Assembly (NCBI GenBank): GCA_038203955.1
Contig: JBBRDK010000001.1
Span: 1 to 64,000, forward strand
Source: JALYUA01 sp038203955
GTDB lineage: Bacteria; Acidobacteriota; Thermoanaerobaculia; UBA5066; Gp7-AA6
Direction of reading: 5' to 3'
DNA: 64,000 nucleotides
The notes under the pieces were generated by a model that had not been told where the DNA came from, ran no database searches, and was given only the letters and a program-made list of their open reading frames with translations. The position numbers were made by a program, and so were the translations under genes. Positions 18,598 to 26,535 of this stretch are shown piece after piece (position 1 is the first letter of the stretch; each line of letters opens with the position of its first letter).

Positions 18598-19755
18598 TCA
18601 GAAAGGGTGGGCGCCGTGGGCGCCGATGGCGAACTGGAGCTGGAGCAACGCCTCGGTGGCGTTGATACCGCCCGCGTAACGGCGGCGGCGGAGCTCCCCT
18701 CGAAGCTGGGAGAACTCGCTCGGCCAGAAGGTCAGGAGAAGCGCCTGTCCCGTGTCGCGACGGGACGCCTCGTCGGCATGGTCGGAGGACTCGACGCGCG
18801 CGCCCGCGAACCACCGCTTGGCGAGCTGATACTCGCCGGACAGAAACCACCCGCGCGCCGTTTGCCGGCCGTCCGGCTGATCGCGGCGGCTTCGATAGAG
18901 CTCCCCTCGAATCGACGCGGATCGGTAATTTCCCTGCCGCAGGGGCTTCCAGCGGAAGGTCGCGTCGATCGCCTCGAGGCGCGTGTGTCGGGTGATCTCC
19001 TCGGTCGACGCCGTGTTCGGGCCGTATCCGTAGGAGAACCCGAGCTCGAGGTTGCTGGACTCCGAGATGTCTCCGTAGGCGCGATAGTGTGCGTTGTACG
19101 CGAGGTCGCTCCGATGCGCGGCGGCAAAGAGCTCGCCCGAATCGCCGCGGAAGACCTGAACGGTCAGCTCGGAGAAGAGGTCCGCAGGCATCGGCAGCAG
19201 GTGGGCCACCGAGACTCCGTCGCCGATCCATCCCTCGTCGCCCCCGAGCAGGTTCACGATGGGAAGAGGCTCATCCGCCCAGGGGAGCACGTGTAAGTGC
19301 AGCGTGTTGATCTTCCCGAACTGCACGCGCATCCGACCGACCTTCGCGAGGAACTGCGCGGGAAGGGCGGTGAAGGTCAGGTAGCCCTCTTCCACGTCGA
19401 CGTTGCTTCCGTTGAAGGAGAGGAAGAAATCGGCCCGCGCATAGGGGTCGACGATGGCCTGCAGACCGAGCTCCGACTCGCGCAAGCTCAGGTTCGGCAG
19501 GTTCTCCACCGGGTTTCTTCCCGCCACCCCGAGAAAGTTGCCGATAACCGAGATCGAAGGATTGAAGTAGTTGGAGGCCTGCGAGCCTCCACCGGCCGCC
19601 GGCGCCTGAGGAGCCGGGGCGGGAGGAGGCGCTTCGGGCGCGGGCGGGGCCGGAGTCGGCGTCGCCGATGGCGCGGGTGTCGCTTCCTGAGCAGTGAGAG
19701 CGGCGCGGCCACAGGCCACGAGAACGATCGCGAAGAGAGAGATCCGAAGATCCAT
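18598..19755 (-). CDS. Outer-membrane beta-barrel protein of the metal-uptake operon
   Basis: A 385-residue exported protein. A signal peptide (about 1-22) is followed by a Pro/Ala-rich linker (about 23-58) and then a region rich in alternating hydrophobic strands that ends in HPF, with the C-terminal Phe expected of BAM-assembled barrels. Segments such as ARADFFLSFNGSNVDVEEGYL and FLAKVGRMRVQFGKIN resemble porin-type strands. AGGAGG lies 5 nt before the ATG. Its place directly before a ZnuA-like gene suggests a metal-specific porin feeding the periplasmic binder; that role is an inference. No TonB box or plug is seen. Confidence 0.8.
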   Translation of the reverse strand: MDLRISLFAIVLVACGRAALTAQEATPAPSATPTPAPPAPEAPPPAPAPQAPAAGGGSQASNYFNPSISVIGNFLGVAGRNPVENLPNLSLRESELGLQAIVDPYARADFFLSFNGSNVDVEEGYLTFTALPAQFLAKVGRMRVQFGKINTLHLHVLPWADEPLPIVNLLGGDEGWIGDGVSVAHLLPMPADLFSELTVQVFRGDSGELFAAAHRSDLAYNAHYRAYGDISESSNLELGFSYGYGPNTASTEEITRHTRLEAIDATFRWKPLRQGNYRSASIRGELYRSRRDQPDGRQTARGWFLSGEYQLAKRWFAGARVESSDHADEASRRDTGQALLLTFWPSEFSQLRGELRRRRYAGGINATEALLQLQFAIGAHGAHPF

Positions 19756-19787
19756 TTGTTCCTCCTGCCGGACGAGCCGGCCACCGC

Positions 19788-19809
19788 GCGTCCGGCGGAG
19801 GCCGGACGC
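19788..19809 (-). promoter_or_regulatory. Strong 9-bp hairpin in the spacer before the barrel gene
   Basis: GCGTCCGGC and its exact complement flank a GGAG loop in the 62-bp gap between the small exported-protein gene and the barrel gene. No U run follows. It may be an attenuator, a processing site or a partial terminator that tunes the first gene against the rest of the operon. Confidence 0.45.
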
Positions 19810-19817
19810 TCAGGCAC

Positions 19818-20186
19818 TCAGACGAGTGCGGGAGGAGCGCGCCCGTCGTCGAGGCGAGGGGCGAAGAGGCCGAGAGCGCGCGTCGGGAGCGTCACCGCCG
19901 AGCCGACGGCGCGCGCCGCGGAGGGCGCGAAGACGGCGAGCCCGGACAGCGAGACGTTGCGGTGAGCGAGGCAGGCGAAGCAGCCGTGCGTCGAGGAGGC
20001 GTCCGGCGAGTTCGCGGTCCAGGCGGGAACCTGGGCGGCCGCTGATATCGCCGGGGGCACCGAGCCGGGTTCCGGGTGCAGACCGAAGGACCCGGCGATG
20101 GCGACGAGGGCCGCGGCAAAAAGGAAGACGCGCGACCAGCGGGCCCCACGGATGGCTTGCAGCATCGGTCTGCGGAAACGAGTCAC
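19818..20186 (-). CDS. Small exported Cys-motif protein (DUF2946-like?)
   Basis: A 122-residue protein with a basic N-terminus, one hydrophobic segment (VFLFAAALVAIAGSFGL, about 20-36) and a single HGCFACLAH motif near residues 67-75. The rest is Ala/Pro/Arg-rich. The Cys-x-x-Cys with flanking His resembles small DUF2946-type proteins found in copper/zinc loci; the match is motif-level only. The GTG start at 20186 is chosen as the longest; an ATG at 20165 would remove 7 residues. As first gene of the metal operon and divergent from a CDF-like gene, it may bind the transported metal. Confidence 0.6.
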   Translation of the reverse strand: MTRFRRPMLQAIRGARWSRVFLFAAALVAIAGSFGLHPEPGSVPPAISAAAQVPAWTANSPDASSTHGCFACLAHRNVSLSGLAVFAPSAARAVGSAVTLPTRALGLFAPRLDDGRAPPALV

Positions 20187-20200
20187 GCGGACATTGTATT

Positions 20201-20222
20201 CCGCCGTTGTCCTGAACAGCGG
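20201..20222. promoter_or_regulatory. Imperfect palindrome between divergent metal genes
   Basis: CCGCcGTT and AACaGCGG face each other across 6 nt in the 62-bp region separating the leftward metal-uptake operon from the rightward CDF-like gene. Size and position fit an operator for a dimeric metal regulator (Zur/Fur- or MntR-type). It does not match a consensus I can name. Confidence 0.35.
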
Positions 20223-20236
20223 ACAGGAGGCGTGCT

Positions 20237-20242
20237 TAGAAT
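20237..20242 (+). promoter_or_regulatory. Candidate -10 box (TAGAAT) of the CDF-like gene
   Basis: TAGAAT ends 6 nt before the ATG at 20249, so the transcript would start at or next to the initiation codon. This is one of the clearest leaderless-type arrangements here. Confidence 0.4.
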
Positions 20243-20248
20243 GGCCCC

Positions 20249-20923
20249 ATGTCCGACCTGCCGCTCTTCGAGCCTGCCGGAGTCGCGCCCCCGGAGCGCG
20301 CGGCCGGGGCCGGCAACCCGGCTCTGCGGCGAAGGATGTACTGGCTGCTCGGGCTGACGTTCCTGCACGTTTTCGGCGAGGGCGGACTGGCGTTCTACGA
20401 GGCGGTCCGGATCGGCAGCCTCGCGCTCCTCGCGTTCGCCGTGGAAAGCGTCATCGAAGGCGGCGCGGCGCTTCTCGCGGTCCGGCACCTGCGGCACCTC
20501 TCCGACGAGGAGGAAGACCACGCGCGCAGCGACCAGAATCTGGCGCGCTGGATCGGCGTCTCGTTCCTCCTCCTCGCGGCGTACACCACCGTGCGCGGGA
20601 TCGTCGAGCTGGCCGGGGGCGCCCGCGCCGAGAGAAGTCCTCTCGGTCTCTATCTCACGATCTTCGCCACGTTCGGGATGCCGTTCATCGGCTACTGGAA
20701 ATGGAAGACGAGCCACGCGCTCGACAGCAAGGGCCTCGCGGCGGAAGCAAAGGAATCGATCGCGTGCTCCGCCGACTCCGCCCTGACGCTCCTCGCGATG
20801 ATCGGCGGCCTTCTCGGCGCCCCGGGCTGGGTCGATCCGGCGCTCTCGCTGCTCATGGTCCCGTGGTTTCTGAGAGAGGGACTGGCGCATGTGCGCGGGC
20901 GGGTACATGCGCATCTGATGTAA
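20249..20923 (+). CDS. CDF-like cation transporter membrane protein
   Basis: A 224-residue protein with about five or six hydrophobic segments in residues 30-205. The order of helices and the motif AVESVIEGGAALLAV, followed later by AKESIACSADSALTLL, resemble the membrane part of cation diffusion facilitators and TMEM163-like proteins. The classical HxxxD metal ligands are replaced by Glu-containing equivalents (ExxxE in the second helix). The cytoplasmic C-terminal CDF domain is missing. It is divergent from a metal-uptake operon, which fits a role in metal export or balance, but transport is not proven by sequence. Confidence 0.7.
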   Translation: MSDLPLFEPAGVAPPERAAGAGNPALRRRMYWLLGLTFLHVFGEGGLAFYEAVRIGSLALLAFAVESVIEGGAALLAVRHLRHLSDEEEDHARSDQNLARWIGVSFLLLAAYTTVRGIVELAGGARAERSPLGLYLTIFATFGMPFIGYWKWKTSHALDSKGLAAEAKESIACSADSALTLLAMIGGLLGAPGWVDPALSLLMVPWFLREGLAHVRGRVHAHLM

Positions 20924-20926
20924 GTC

Positions 20927-20974
20927 CCGGCCCGCCGCCACGGCGTTTCGTCTGCGAACTCAGCGGCGGGCCGG
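20927..20974 (+). terminator. 12-bp perfect inverted repeat after the CDF-like gene
   Basis: CCGGCCCGCCGC (20927-20938) and its exact complement (20963-20974) enclose a 24-nt loop directly after the stop codon. There is no U tract. It is a strong 3'-end hairpin and may act with the REP-like element right behind it. Confidence 0.45.
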
Positions 20975-20985
20975 CACACTCCTCG

Positions 20986-21014
20986 CCTCTCCACCCGCGA
21001 CAGCGGGGGAGAGG
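20986..21014. repeat. REP-like palindrome upstream of trxA
   Basis: CCTCTCC-A-CCCGC pairs with GCGGG-GGAGAGG around a GACA loop: 12 base pairs with a single bulged A. The flanking CCTCG...GAGGGG bases extend the symmetry. The sequence style matches common repetitive extragenic palindromes and resembles the hairpin near 2479. Confidence 0.5.
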
Positions 21015-21121
21015 AGCGGTGAGGGGGGCGAGCCGGCGCTTCCCGCCCAGCGCCCTCCTTGGGCGTAAAATGAATCTTCCGGCCCGCATTTCGCATATGT
21101 CTGGATGGAGGGAATGGACCG

Positions 21122-21454
21122 ATGTCGGATAACCCGAACGTGCATGAGGTTTCGGATACAAGCTTCGACGGGGACATCCTGAAGAGCGACAAGCCCGTCC
21201 TCGTCGATTTCTGGGCACCCTGGTGCGGCCCCTGCCGCTCGGTGGCCCCGATCGTGGACGACCTCGCGACGCAGTACAAGGACCAGCTCAAGGTGGCGAA
21301 GATCAACGTGGACGAGTCGTCGCAGGTGGCGATGAAGTATCAGGTGACGTCGATTCCGACGTTCATCGTGTTCAAGAACGGCCAGGTGGCCGACCGGGTT
21401 CTGGGAGCCCTGCCGCGCAGCGAGTTCGTGAAGTTCATCGATCGCAATCTGTGA
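21122..21454 (+). CDS. trxA: Thioredoxin
   Basis: A 110-residue thioredoxin with the redox-active WCGPCR motif near residues 34-39 and the cis-proline block TSIPTFIVF near 77-85. It reduces protein disulfides in the cytoplasm; no signal peptide is present. GGAGGG precedes the ATG. A TAAAAT box lies about 50 nt upstream (21066-21071). The gene is monocistronic: a textbook intrinsic terminator follows 30 nt after the stop. Confidence 0.96.
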   Translation: MSDNPNVHEVSDTSFDGDILKSDKPVLVDFWAPWCGPCRSVAPIVDDLATQYKDQLKVAKINVDESSQVAMKYQVTSIPTFIVFKNGQVADRVLGALPRSEFVKFIDRNL

Positions 21455-21482
21455 TTTTGCGGGCGCATGGGGCGCCAGGCGG

Positions 21483-21514
21483 GGGAGGGCCATTCGCCCT
21501 CCCTTTTCTTTTTT
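21483..21514 (+). terminator. Rho-independent terminator of trxA
   Basis: GGGAGGGC and GCCCTCCC form a perfect 8-bp stem around CATTC, followed at once by TTTTCTTTTTT. This is one of only two hairpins in the window with a real U tract. Confidence 0.92.
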
Positions 21515-21565
21515 GCGGCACGGACGAGAAATCCGGAACGGCCTCTCCGTCGTAAGATAGAAGTC

Positions 21566-22303
21566 GTGACCCGGTCTCTTGTTCGCCGGTCTCTCATTCT
21601 CTTCGCTCGCGAGCCTTCCCGCGAGGCTCGCGCGAAGGGTTTTTCGGCGAGCGGGGCGGCCGAGCTGTTCGCCTCTTTCGCCACCGGATGGCTCGAAGCA
21701 GCCGAACGGGCCGGAGCGCGGCTCGTGGTCGCAGCGCCCGCGGAGGACCTCGCCGCCTGGCGCACGCGTCTCCCGTCCGACCGCGGCATCGCCTGGATCG
21801 CGCAGCGCGGCCGATCCTTCGGACAGCGTCTCGAGGAGAGCGCCCGCCGGATCGCCGTGGAGGGCGGCTCCGCGGTGCTCGTAGGCGGCGACGTCCCGCC
21901 GAGCGCTCGCGCCGCGTGCCGGGCGTTCGACGCCCTCGACCGCGGGGCCGGCGCGGTGCTCGCGCCGTCGCCCGACGGCGGCGTCTCCTTGATCGCGGTC
22001 GGCGCCGAAGACCTCGATCTCCTCGGGTCTCTGACGGCCGGCAGCGCCGGCGTGTTTTCGACGCTCGCCGAGGCTCTCGCCGATCGCGGGCGGGCGGTCG
22101 ATCTCATCGATATCGCCCCCGACGTCGATGGCCGCGTGGACCTGCGCCGGCTCGTTCGCGCCGGTCTTCTCCTCGCGTCTCGGTCTCTCGCGCGACGCGC
22201 GCTTGCCCTTCCTTCTTCGCCCCGGGCCGGTCACCGTCCCGCGCCACGAACGCTCCTCCTCGCCGGCCCCTCGGGCCTTCGCGCTCCTCCCGCCTTCGCG
22301 TAG
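21566..22303 (+). CDS. DUF2064 / TIGR04282-type glycosyltransferase-like protein
   Basis: A 245-residue member of the DUF2064 nucleotidyl/glycosyl-transferase family (CofC-like fold). Marks are LILFAREPSREARAKG near the N-terminus, RGRSFGQRLEES, AVLVGGDVPP (the usual GxDxP acidic site) and LAPSPDGGVSLIAVG. Relatives are annotated as arsenosugar-biosynthesis glycosyltransferases, but no arsenic gene is adjacent. The GTG at 21566 starts at the fold; TAAGAT lies 7 nt before it. The last 30 residues are Pro/Arg/Ala-rich. It stands 79 bp before the radical SAM gene in the same direction, so it may be the first gene of that cluster. Confidence 0.78.
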   Translation: MTRSLVRRSLILFAREPSREARAKGFSASGAAELFASFATGWLEAAERAGARLVVAAPAEDLAAWRTRLPSDRGIAWIAQRGRSFGQRLEESARRIAVEGGSAVLVGGDVPPSARAACRAFDALDRGAGAVLAPSPDGGVSLIAVGAEDLDLLGSLTAGSAGVFSTLAEALADRGRAVDLIDIAPDVDGRVDLRRLVRAGLLLASRSLARRALALPSSPRAGHRPAPRTLLLAGPSGLRAPPAFA

Positions 22304-22382
22304 CGACTCCTCCGTAGTCGAAACGCAATTCCGGCCTCCGCGCCGGATCAAGCCGGCCTCCGGGCAGGAAGGTGGGTCATCC

Positions 22383-23294
22383 GTGTACGAATCGGTCTCC
22401 AGCGCTCCGCAGGGCCTCTCTCCGTCACCGGGAGGCGCGTATCCGTTCGTGCCGTCGGTCTCCCTCGACACGCTGTGGTTCCAGGTCGCGGGGACTCTGT
22501 GCAACCTGAAGTGCACACACTGCTTCATCTCCTGCTCGCCCACGAACCACAACCACGAGATGCTGAGCCTGAGGGAGGTCCGCGATCGGCTCGCGGAGGC
22601 GATCCCGCTCGGGGTGCGGGAGTACTACTTCACGGGCGGCGAGCCGTTCATGAACCCGGAGATGCTCGCCATCCTCGAAGAGACGCTGCGGCAGGGGCCC
22701 GCCTCCGTGCTCACCAACGGCCTCTTTCTGACGCCGGAGCGGTGCCGGCGCCTGAAGACGCTTTCCGATCAGAGCGACTACTCCCTCGACATCCGAATCT
22801 CGATCGACGGATACACGGCGGAGTCGAACGACCCCATCCGGGGCGCCGGCACCTACGACAGGATCCTGGCGGGAATCCGCAATCTGGCCGCCGCGGGATT
22901 GAACCCGGTGCTCACCGTCACCGAGGCGTGCGGCGAGGCTGCGAGCGCCGAGGGGCGCATCCGGTTTCTCGGATGGCTGCGCGAGATCGGCCTTCCCCGG
23001 CCGCGCCTGAAAGTCCTGTCGCTCTTTCGCATCGGCGCGGAGGAGCAGCGTCTCCGGGCATACGAGTCCTGGGAATCCCTGAGGGGCCGCGGCCTGACGA
23101 CGGACGAGTCCGAGAAGCTCCAGTGCTCCTCCTGCCGGATGGTGACGTCCCGCGGGGTTTACGTGTGTCCCATCCTGATCGACGAGCCCTCGGCGCGCAT
23201 GGGGTCCACCCTCGGGGAGACCCTGCGGCCGTTCGAGCTCGCCCACGCGGCGTGTTTCACGTGCCACGAGTTCGGCGTCACGTGCCGGACGTGA
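22383..23294 (+). CDS. Radical SAM enzyme with C-terminal cysteine cluster
   Basis: A 303-residue radical SAM protein. The 4Fe-4S motif CNLKCTHC (CxxxCxxC) is near residues 40-47, followed by FISCSPTNHNHE. The GGEP motif (YFTGGEP) is near 83-89, and SIDGY follows in the barrel. The C-terminal third carries further cysteines (CSSC, VCP, CFTCHEFGVTC), which suggests a SPASM/twitch-like auxiliary cluster. It is not ArsS, MoaA or PqqE by motif. The GTG at 22383 has GGAAGGTGG upstream. It is the partner of the metallophosphoesterase 40 bp downstream. The reaction is unknown; modification of a peptide or small phosphorylated compound is possible. Confidence 0.82.
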   Translation: MYESVSSAPQGLSPSPGGAYPFVPSVSLDTLWFQVAGTLCNLKCTHCFISCSPTNHNHEMLSLREVRDRLAEAIPLGVREYYFTGGEPFMNPEMLAILEETLRQGPASVLTNGLFLTPERCRRLKTLSDQSDYSLDIRISIDGYTAESNDPIRGAGTYDRILAGIRNLAAAGLNPVLTVTEACGEAASAEGRIRFLGWLREIGLPRPRLKVLSLFRIGAEEQRLRAYESWESLRGRGLTTDESEKLQCSSCRMVTSRGVYVCPILIDEPSARMGSTLGETLRPFELAHAACFTCHEFGVTCRT

Positions 23295-23334
23295 GAGCGC
23301 GGGAAGCGGAAAACCGGAGACGGGGAGCGTTCGG

Positions 23335-24126
23335 ATGAGCGCGGCGCCCGTCCGGCTCGCGTTCTTCGGCGGCATCTACAACAACTGGCGGGCGCTCGAG
23401 GCCGCGGCTGCTGACGTTCGCCGCGAGGGCGCAGACGCCTTGTACGCGCTGGGCGATTTCGGAGGATTTGGCCCGCACCCCGACCGCGTTTTCCCGATTC
23501 TCCTGGAGTCCGGCGCCCTGGCGATCCAGGGAAACTACGAAGAGTCGCTCTCGACGGGAGCCACCGACTGCGGCTGCGGCTACACGGATCCCCGCGACAA
23601 CCACTTCGCCCAGATCTCCTACGACTACACGGCAGCCAACACGTCCGCGTCGTGGAAAACGTGGATGGGCTCGCTTCCCGGCACGAGGAGGCTCGACGTC
23701 GATGGCCGGCGGGTGCTCCTCGTTCACGGCTCGCCACGGAAGATCAACGAGTTTCTGTGGGAGTCAAACTCACCCGTTCCGTTTCTGGAAAAGCTCTTGA
23801 CCGACTTCGAAGCGGACGTGCTCGTGTGCACGCACACGGGGCTTCACTGGACGCGGCGGCTGCCTTCCGGAAAGGTCGTCGTGAACGCCGGCGTGCTCGG
23901 GCGGCCGGCCAACGACGGCGCGACGAATGTCTGGCACACCCGCGTGACGTTTGGCCGCGACGTCGATGTCGAGTTCGTCCCCGTCGCCTATGACCATGAG
24001 GCGCTCGCCCGGGAGATGGAGGAGGAGCGGCTCCCGCGCGAGTTCGTCGAGACCATCCGCACCGGCTGGTGGACGACCTGTCTCGAGATCCTTCCCGCCA
24101 AGGAACGCGAAAGAGGAAGGCATTGA
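23335..24126 (+). CDS. Calcineurin-like metallophosphoesterase with altered motif I
   Basis: A 263-residue YfcE/class III-type phosphoesterase. LGDFGGFGPHPDRV gives motif II, IQGNYEES motif III, LLVHGSPRK motif IV and CTHTGLHW motif V. Motif I, normally DxHGN, reads FGGIYNNW, so two usual metal ligands (Asp and His) are absent. NYE replaces the usual NHD in motif III. A cysteine-rich segment DCGCGYTDPRDNHF near 80-93 is unusual. Activity may be changed or the metal site rebuilt. It sits between the radical SAM gene and an OprP-like porin, which points to phosphate-ester or phosphonate chemistry (inference). Confidence 0.78.
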   Translation: MSAAPVRLAFFGGIYNNWRALEAAAADVRREGADALYALGDFGGFGPHPDRVFPILLESGALAIQGNYEESLSTGATDCGCGYTDPRDNHFAQISYDYTAANTSASWKTWMGSLPGTRRLDVDGRRVLLVHGSPRKINEFLWESNSPVPFLEKLLTDFEADVLVCTHTGLHWTRRLPSGKVVVNAGVLGRPANDGATNVWHTRVTFGRDVDVEFVPVAYDHEALAREMEEERLPREFVETIRTGWWTTCLEILPAKERERGRH

Positions 24127-24163
24127 ACCGCTGGAAGAACCCCGGCCAGAAAGCGAGCCCGAG

Positions 24164-25483
24164 TTGACGCGTCCCGACATCCATTCTTCCCGCTCCCGAT
24201 CCGCGCTCCTCTTCCTGTCTCTCGCGGCGGCCGCCCTCTCTCTGCACGCCCAGGCGCCGCCGCCGACACCGACGCCCGCTCCCGGGGGCGAGAACCCGTC
24301 TCCCGCATCGCCCGATGAGGCGAAGATGCGCGCGGAAGTCGAGCGGCAGATGAAAATGATGGAGGGCAAGCGCTGGACCGTCGGCCTGAACCCGAACGGC
24401 GGCGGCGCGTACATCAAGTCTCCCGACGGCAAGGTCTACTTCCGGCTCTACGGGTACGCTCAGCCGATCTTCACGCTGACGGACGCCTCGAATGCGCAGG
24501 CGTTCGGGACGACGGATTTTCGCGTCCGCCGGGCACGGCTCGATTTCTCCGTCGACTACGACGACGTGTGGAAGCTCTTCATCGAGATCGACGGGCAGGG
24601 GAGTGGCGGCGGAACGGCTCTGCTCGAAGGCTACGTCCAGTCCTCCTACGTCAAGGGACGCCACTATCTCCGGTTCGGCAAGTTCATTAGCCCCTTCTCG
24701 TCCGAGAACCTCCGTTCCTCGCGCGCCCTCGACACGGTCGAGCGGTACATCGCTCTCAACACACTGTTCGGCCTCCCCGGCGTCGACGTGCAGTTCGGTC
24801 CGATGGCCTGGGGCTACGTGGACGCGGGGCGCAAGCTCACGTACTACGCCGGCGTCTTCAACGGTAACGCGAGCGCGGCCGTGAGCACGGTCAACGGGTA
24901 CGGAGGCAACGCCCGCGACAACAACAAGCAGAAGGAGTTTCAGACCCGTCTGAACTTCCAACCGGTCAAGGAGCTCACGATCGGCGGCGCTTTCGACTAT
25001 GACCAGGAGCTCGACCAGAATCTTCAGCTCACGAGCTACTCCGGCGCGAAGTTGATCGCGGTGACGGTCCGCGGCAAGCGGCGCGGATACGACGCGGATC
25101 TTCACTGGAAGAAGGAGAGATGTTCCTTCGACGCCGAATGGCTCCACGTGGACTTCCCCGACAACCCGACCAACGCCCATCGGGACGTCAAGCTCCACGG
25201 CGGTTACGCCCAGGCCGGCTACTGGGTGAAAGGGAATGAGACGAAGGGCATCCAGGGAATCCTGCGCGGAGAGTATGCCGAGCTCGAGGGGCCGGCCGTC
25301 GAGAGCGTGCGAGGCCGCACGATCACCGCGATCACCGGCGGCGTGAACATCTGGTTCAACGGCTGGACGCGTCTCCAGATCGACGCGATTGAGGAGCACG
25401 TCAACGGCAACGGGAATGGCGCGTACACCGGCGGCTCGAAGTGGAGGCCGACTCTTCTGACCGAGCTGCAGGTGAAGTTTTGA
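24164..25483 (+). CDS. OprP/OprO-type outer-membrane porin
   Basis: A 439-residue porin (Porin_O_P type). From the TTG start a signal peptide (hydrophobic core SALLFLSLAAAALSLHAQA, about 13-31) leads to a Pro-rich linker. FRLYGYAQPIFTLTD and FRVRRARLDFSVDYDDVWKLF open the barrel, and LRFGKFISPFSSENL is a typical family segment. The C-terminus is VKF, ending in Phe. Relatives form anion-selective trimers for phosphate or polyphosphate uptake. The TTG at 24164 is preferred because only from there does a full signal peptide appear; no ATG gives one. It lies 37 bp after the phosphoesterase and 22 bp before an ABC solute-binding protein, so an uptake pathway is likely. Confidence 0.82.
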   Translation: MTRPDIHSSRSRSALLFLSLAAAALSLHAQAPPPTPTPAPGGENPSPASPDEAKMRAEVERQMKMMEGKRWTVGLNPNGGGAYIKSPDGKVYFRLYGYAQPIFTLTDASNAQAFGTTDFRVRRARLDFSVDYDDVWKLFIEIDGQGSGGGTALLEGYVQSSYVKGRHYLRFGKFISPFSSENLRSSRALDTVERYIALNTLFGLPGVDVQFGPMAWGYVDAGRKLTYYAGVFNGNASAAVSTVNGYGGNARDNNKQKEFQTRLNFQPVKELTIGGAFDYDQELDQNLQLTSYSGAKLIAVTVRGKRRGYDADLHWKKERCSFDAEWLHVDFPDNPTNAHRDVKLHGGYAQAGYWVKGNETKGIQGILRGEYAELEGPAVESVRGRTITAITGGVNIWFNGWTRLQIDAIEEHVNGNGNGAYTGGSKWRPTLLTELQVKF

Positions 25484-25505
25484 CTTCCAACGGCGGGAGA
25501 AATCG

Positions 25506-26516
25506 ATGAAGAGAATCCTCACGGGGCTCGCCGTGGCGGTATTCCTGACCGGGACAGCGCCTGCGCAGGAAAAGACCGTCATCCAGTACGACTGCATTCC
25601 TAACTACGCCAACTGGGGCGGCGTGACCGCGCTCTACAAGCAGAAGACGGGCGTCACGGTGCCGCCCGACCCGAAGGGGTCCTCGGTGGCGCTCGCCGCG
25701 ATCGAGAAGGAGAAAGACAGCCCGGTGGCCGACACTGCCTACTACTCGGGCGCGATCGGTTACTCGGCGGCGCAGAAGGGCCTGCATCAGCCCTACAAGC
25801 CCCGCGGCTGGGACAGGATCCCCGCGGACCTGAAGGATCCGACCGGGCTCTGGTGGACCGTCCACACGGGAACGATCGCCTTCGTCGTCAACACGTCGGC
25901 GCTCGGCGGCGCCGCCGTCCCCCGGTCGTGGGCCGACCTTCTGAAGCCCGAGTACAAGGGGAAGATCGCCTACGACGACCCGACGTGGGGCGGCACCTCC
26001 TACACGATGCTCTACGGCTTGAACGGGCTCTTCGGCGGAGACGAGAAGAACTACAAGCCGGGTCTGGATTACCTGAAAAAGCTGGACGCCAACGTGCTCT
26101 CGTACCCGCGCGAGTCGATCTACAACGGCGTGCTCCGGGGCGAGGTGCCGATCTGGATCAACGCCGACGGAAACGGGTACAAGATGAAAAACGCCGACAA
26201 CGGGCCGATCGAGGTCGTGCTCCCTAAGGAGGGCACGTTCTCGATGCCGCTCGTCATGGGAATGGTCCGGGGCGCGCCGCATCCCGACGAGACCCGGAAG
26301 TATCTCGACTGGCTGCTGACGGCCGAGGCGCAGGCGGAGTTCTCGCGCGGATTTTTCCGGCCCGTGATCGAGGGGACGATTCCGCCGGAGATCGCCTCGA
26401 AGTTCCTGCCCGCGGCGGACTATCGCCGCGCGCGCACTCTCGATCTGGCGAAGATGGCTTCCGCCGCCGACGCCTTGAAGAAGGCCTGGCTCGACGAGAT
26501 CCGGAGGGGACGCTGA
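25506..26516 (+). CDS. ABC transporter extracellular solute-binding protein
   Basis: A 336-residue periplasmic binding protein of the family 1 / Fe3+-2-aminoethylphosphonate-polyamine group. The signal peptide is MKRILTGLAVAVFLTGTAPA. LWWTVHTGTIAFVVNTSAL near residues 117-135 and DWLLTAEAQAEFSRGFFRPV near 258-277 are typical family blocks. KGSSVALAAIEKEK near 57-70 may bind an anion. A GGGAGA stretch precedes the ATG. With two permeases and an ATPase downstream it forms a complete importer. The ligand cannot be read directly; a phosphonate, phosphate ester or metal chelate are the options suggested by the neighbours. Confidence 0.85.
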   Translation: MKRILTGLAVAVFLTGTAPAQEKTVIQYDCIPNYANWGGVTALYKQKTGVTVPPDPKGSSVALAAIEKEKDSPVADTAYYSGAIGYSAAQKGLHQPYKPRGWDRIPADLKDPTGLWWTVHTGTIAFVVNTSALGGAAVPRSWADLLKPEYKGKIAYDDPTWGGTSYTMLYGLNGLFGGDEKNYKPGLDYLKKLDANVLSYPRESIYNGVLRGEVPIWINADGNGYKMKNADNGPIEVVLPKEGTFSMPLVMGMVRGAPHPDETRKYLDWLLTAEAQAEFSRGFFRPVIEGTIPPEIASKFLPAADYRRARTLDLAKMASAADALKKAWLDEIRRGR

Positions 26517-26535
26517 CCCGGGTACCGAGGGACCG

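Noticed and set aside
18587..19231. N-terminal extension of the ZnuA-like frame
   Set aside because: It runs out of frame through the barrel gene. The signal peptide and GAGGAG place the start at 18586.
22383..23294. ArsS (arsenosugar radical SAM), suggested by the DUF2064 neighbour
   Set aside because: The cysteine context CNLKCTHCFISCSP and C-terminal cysteine cluster do not match ArsS, and no arsenic methylase or resistance gene is near.
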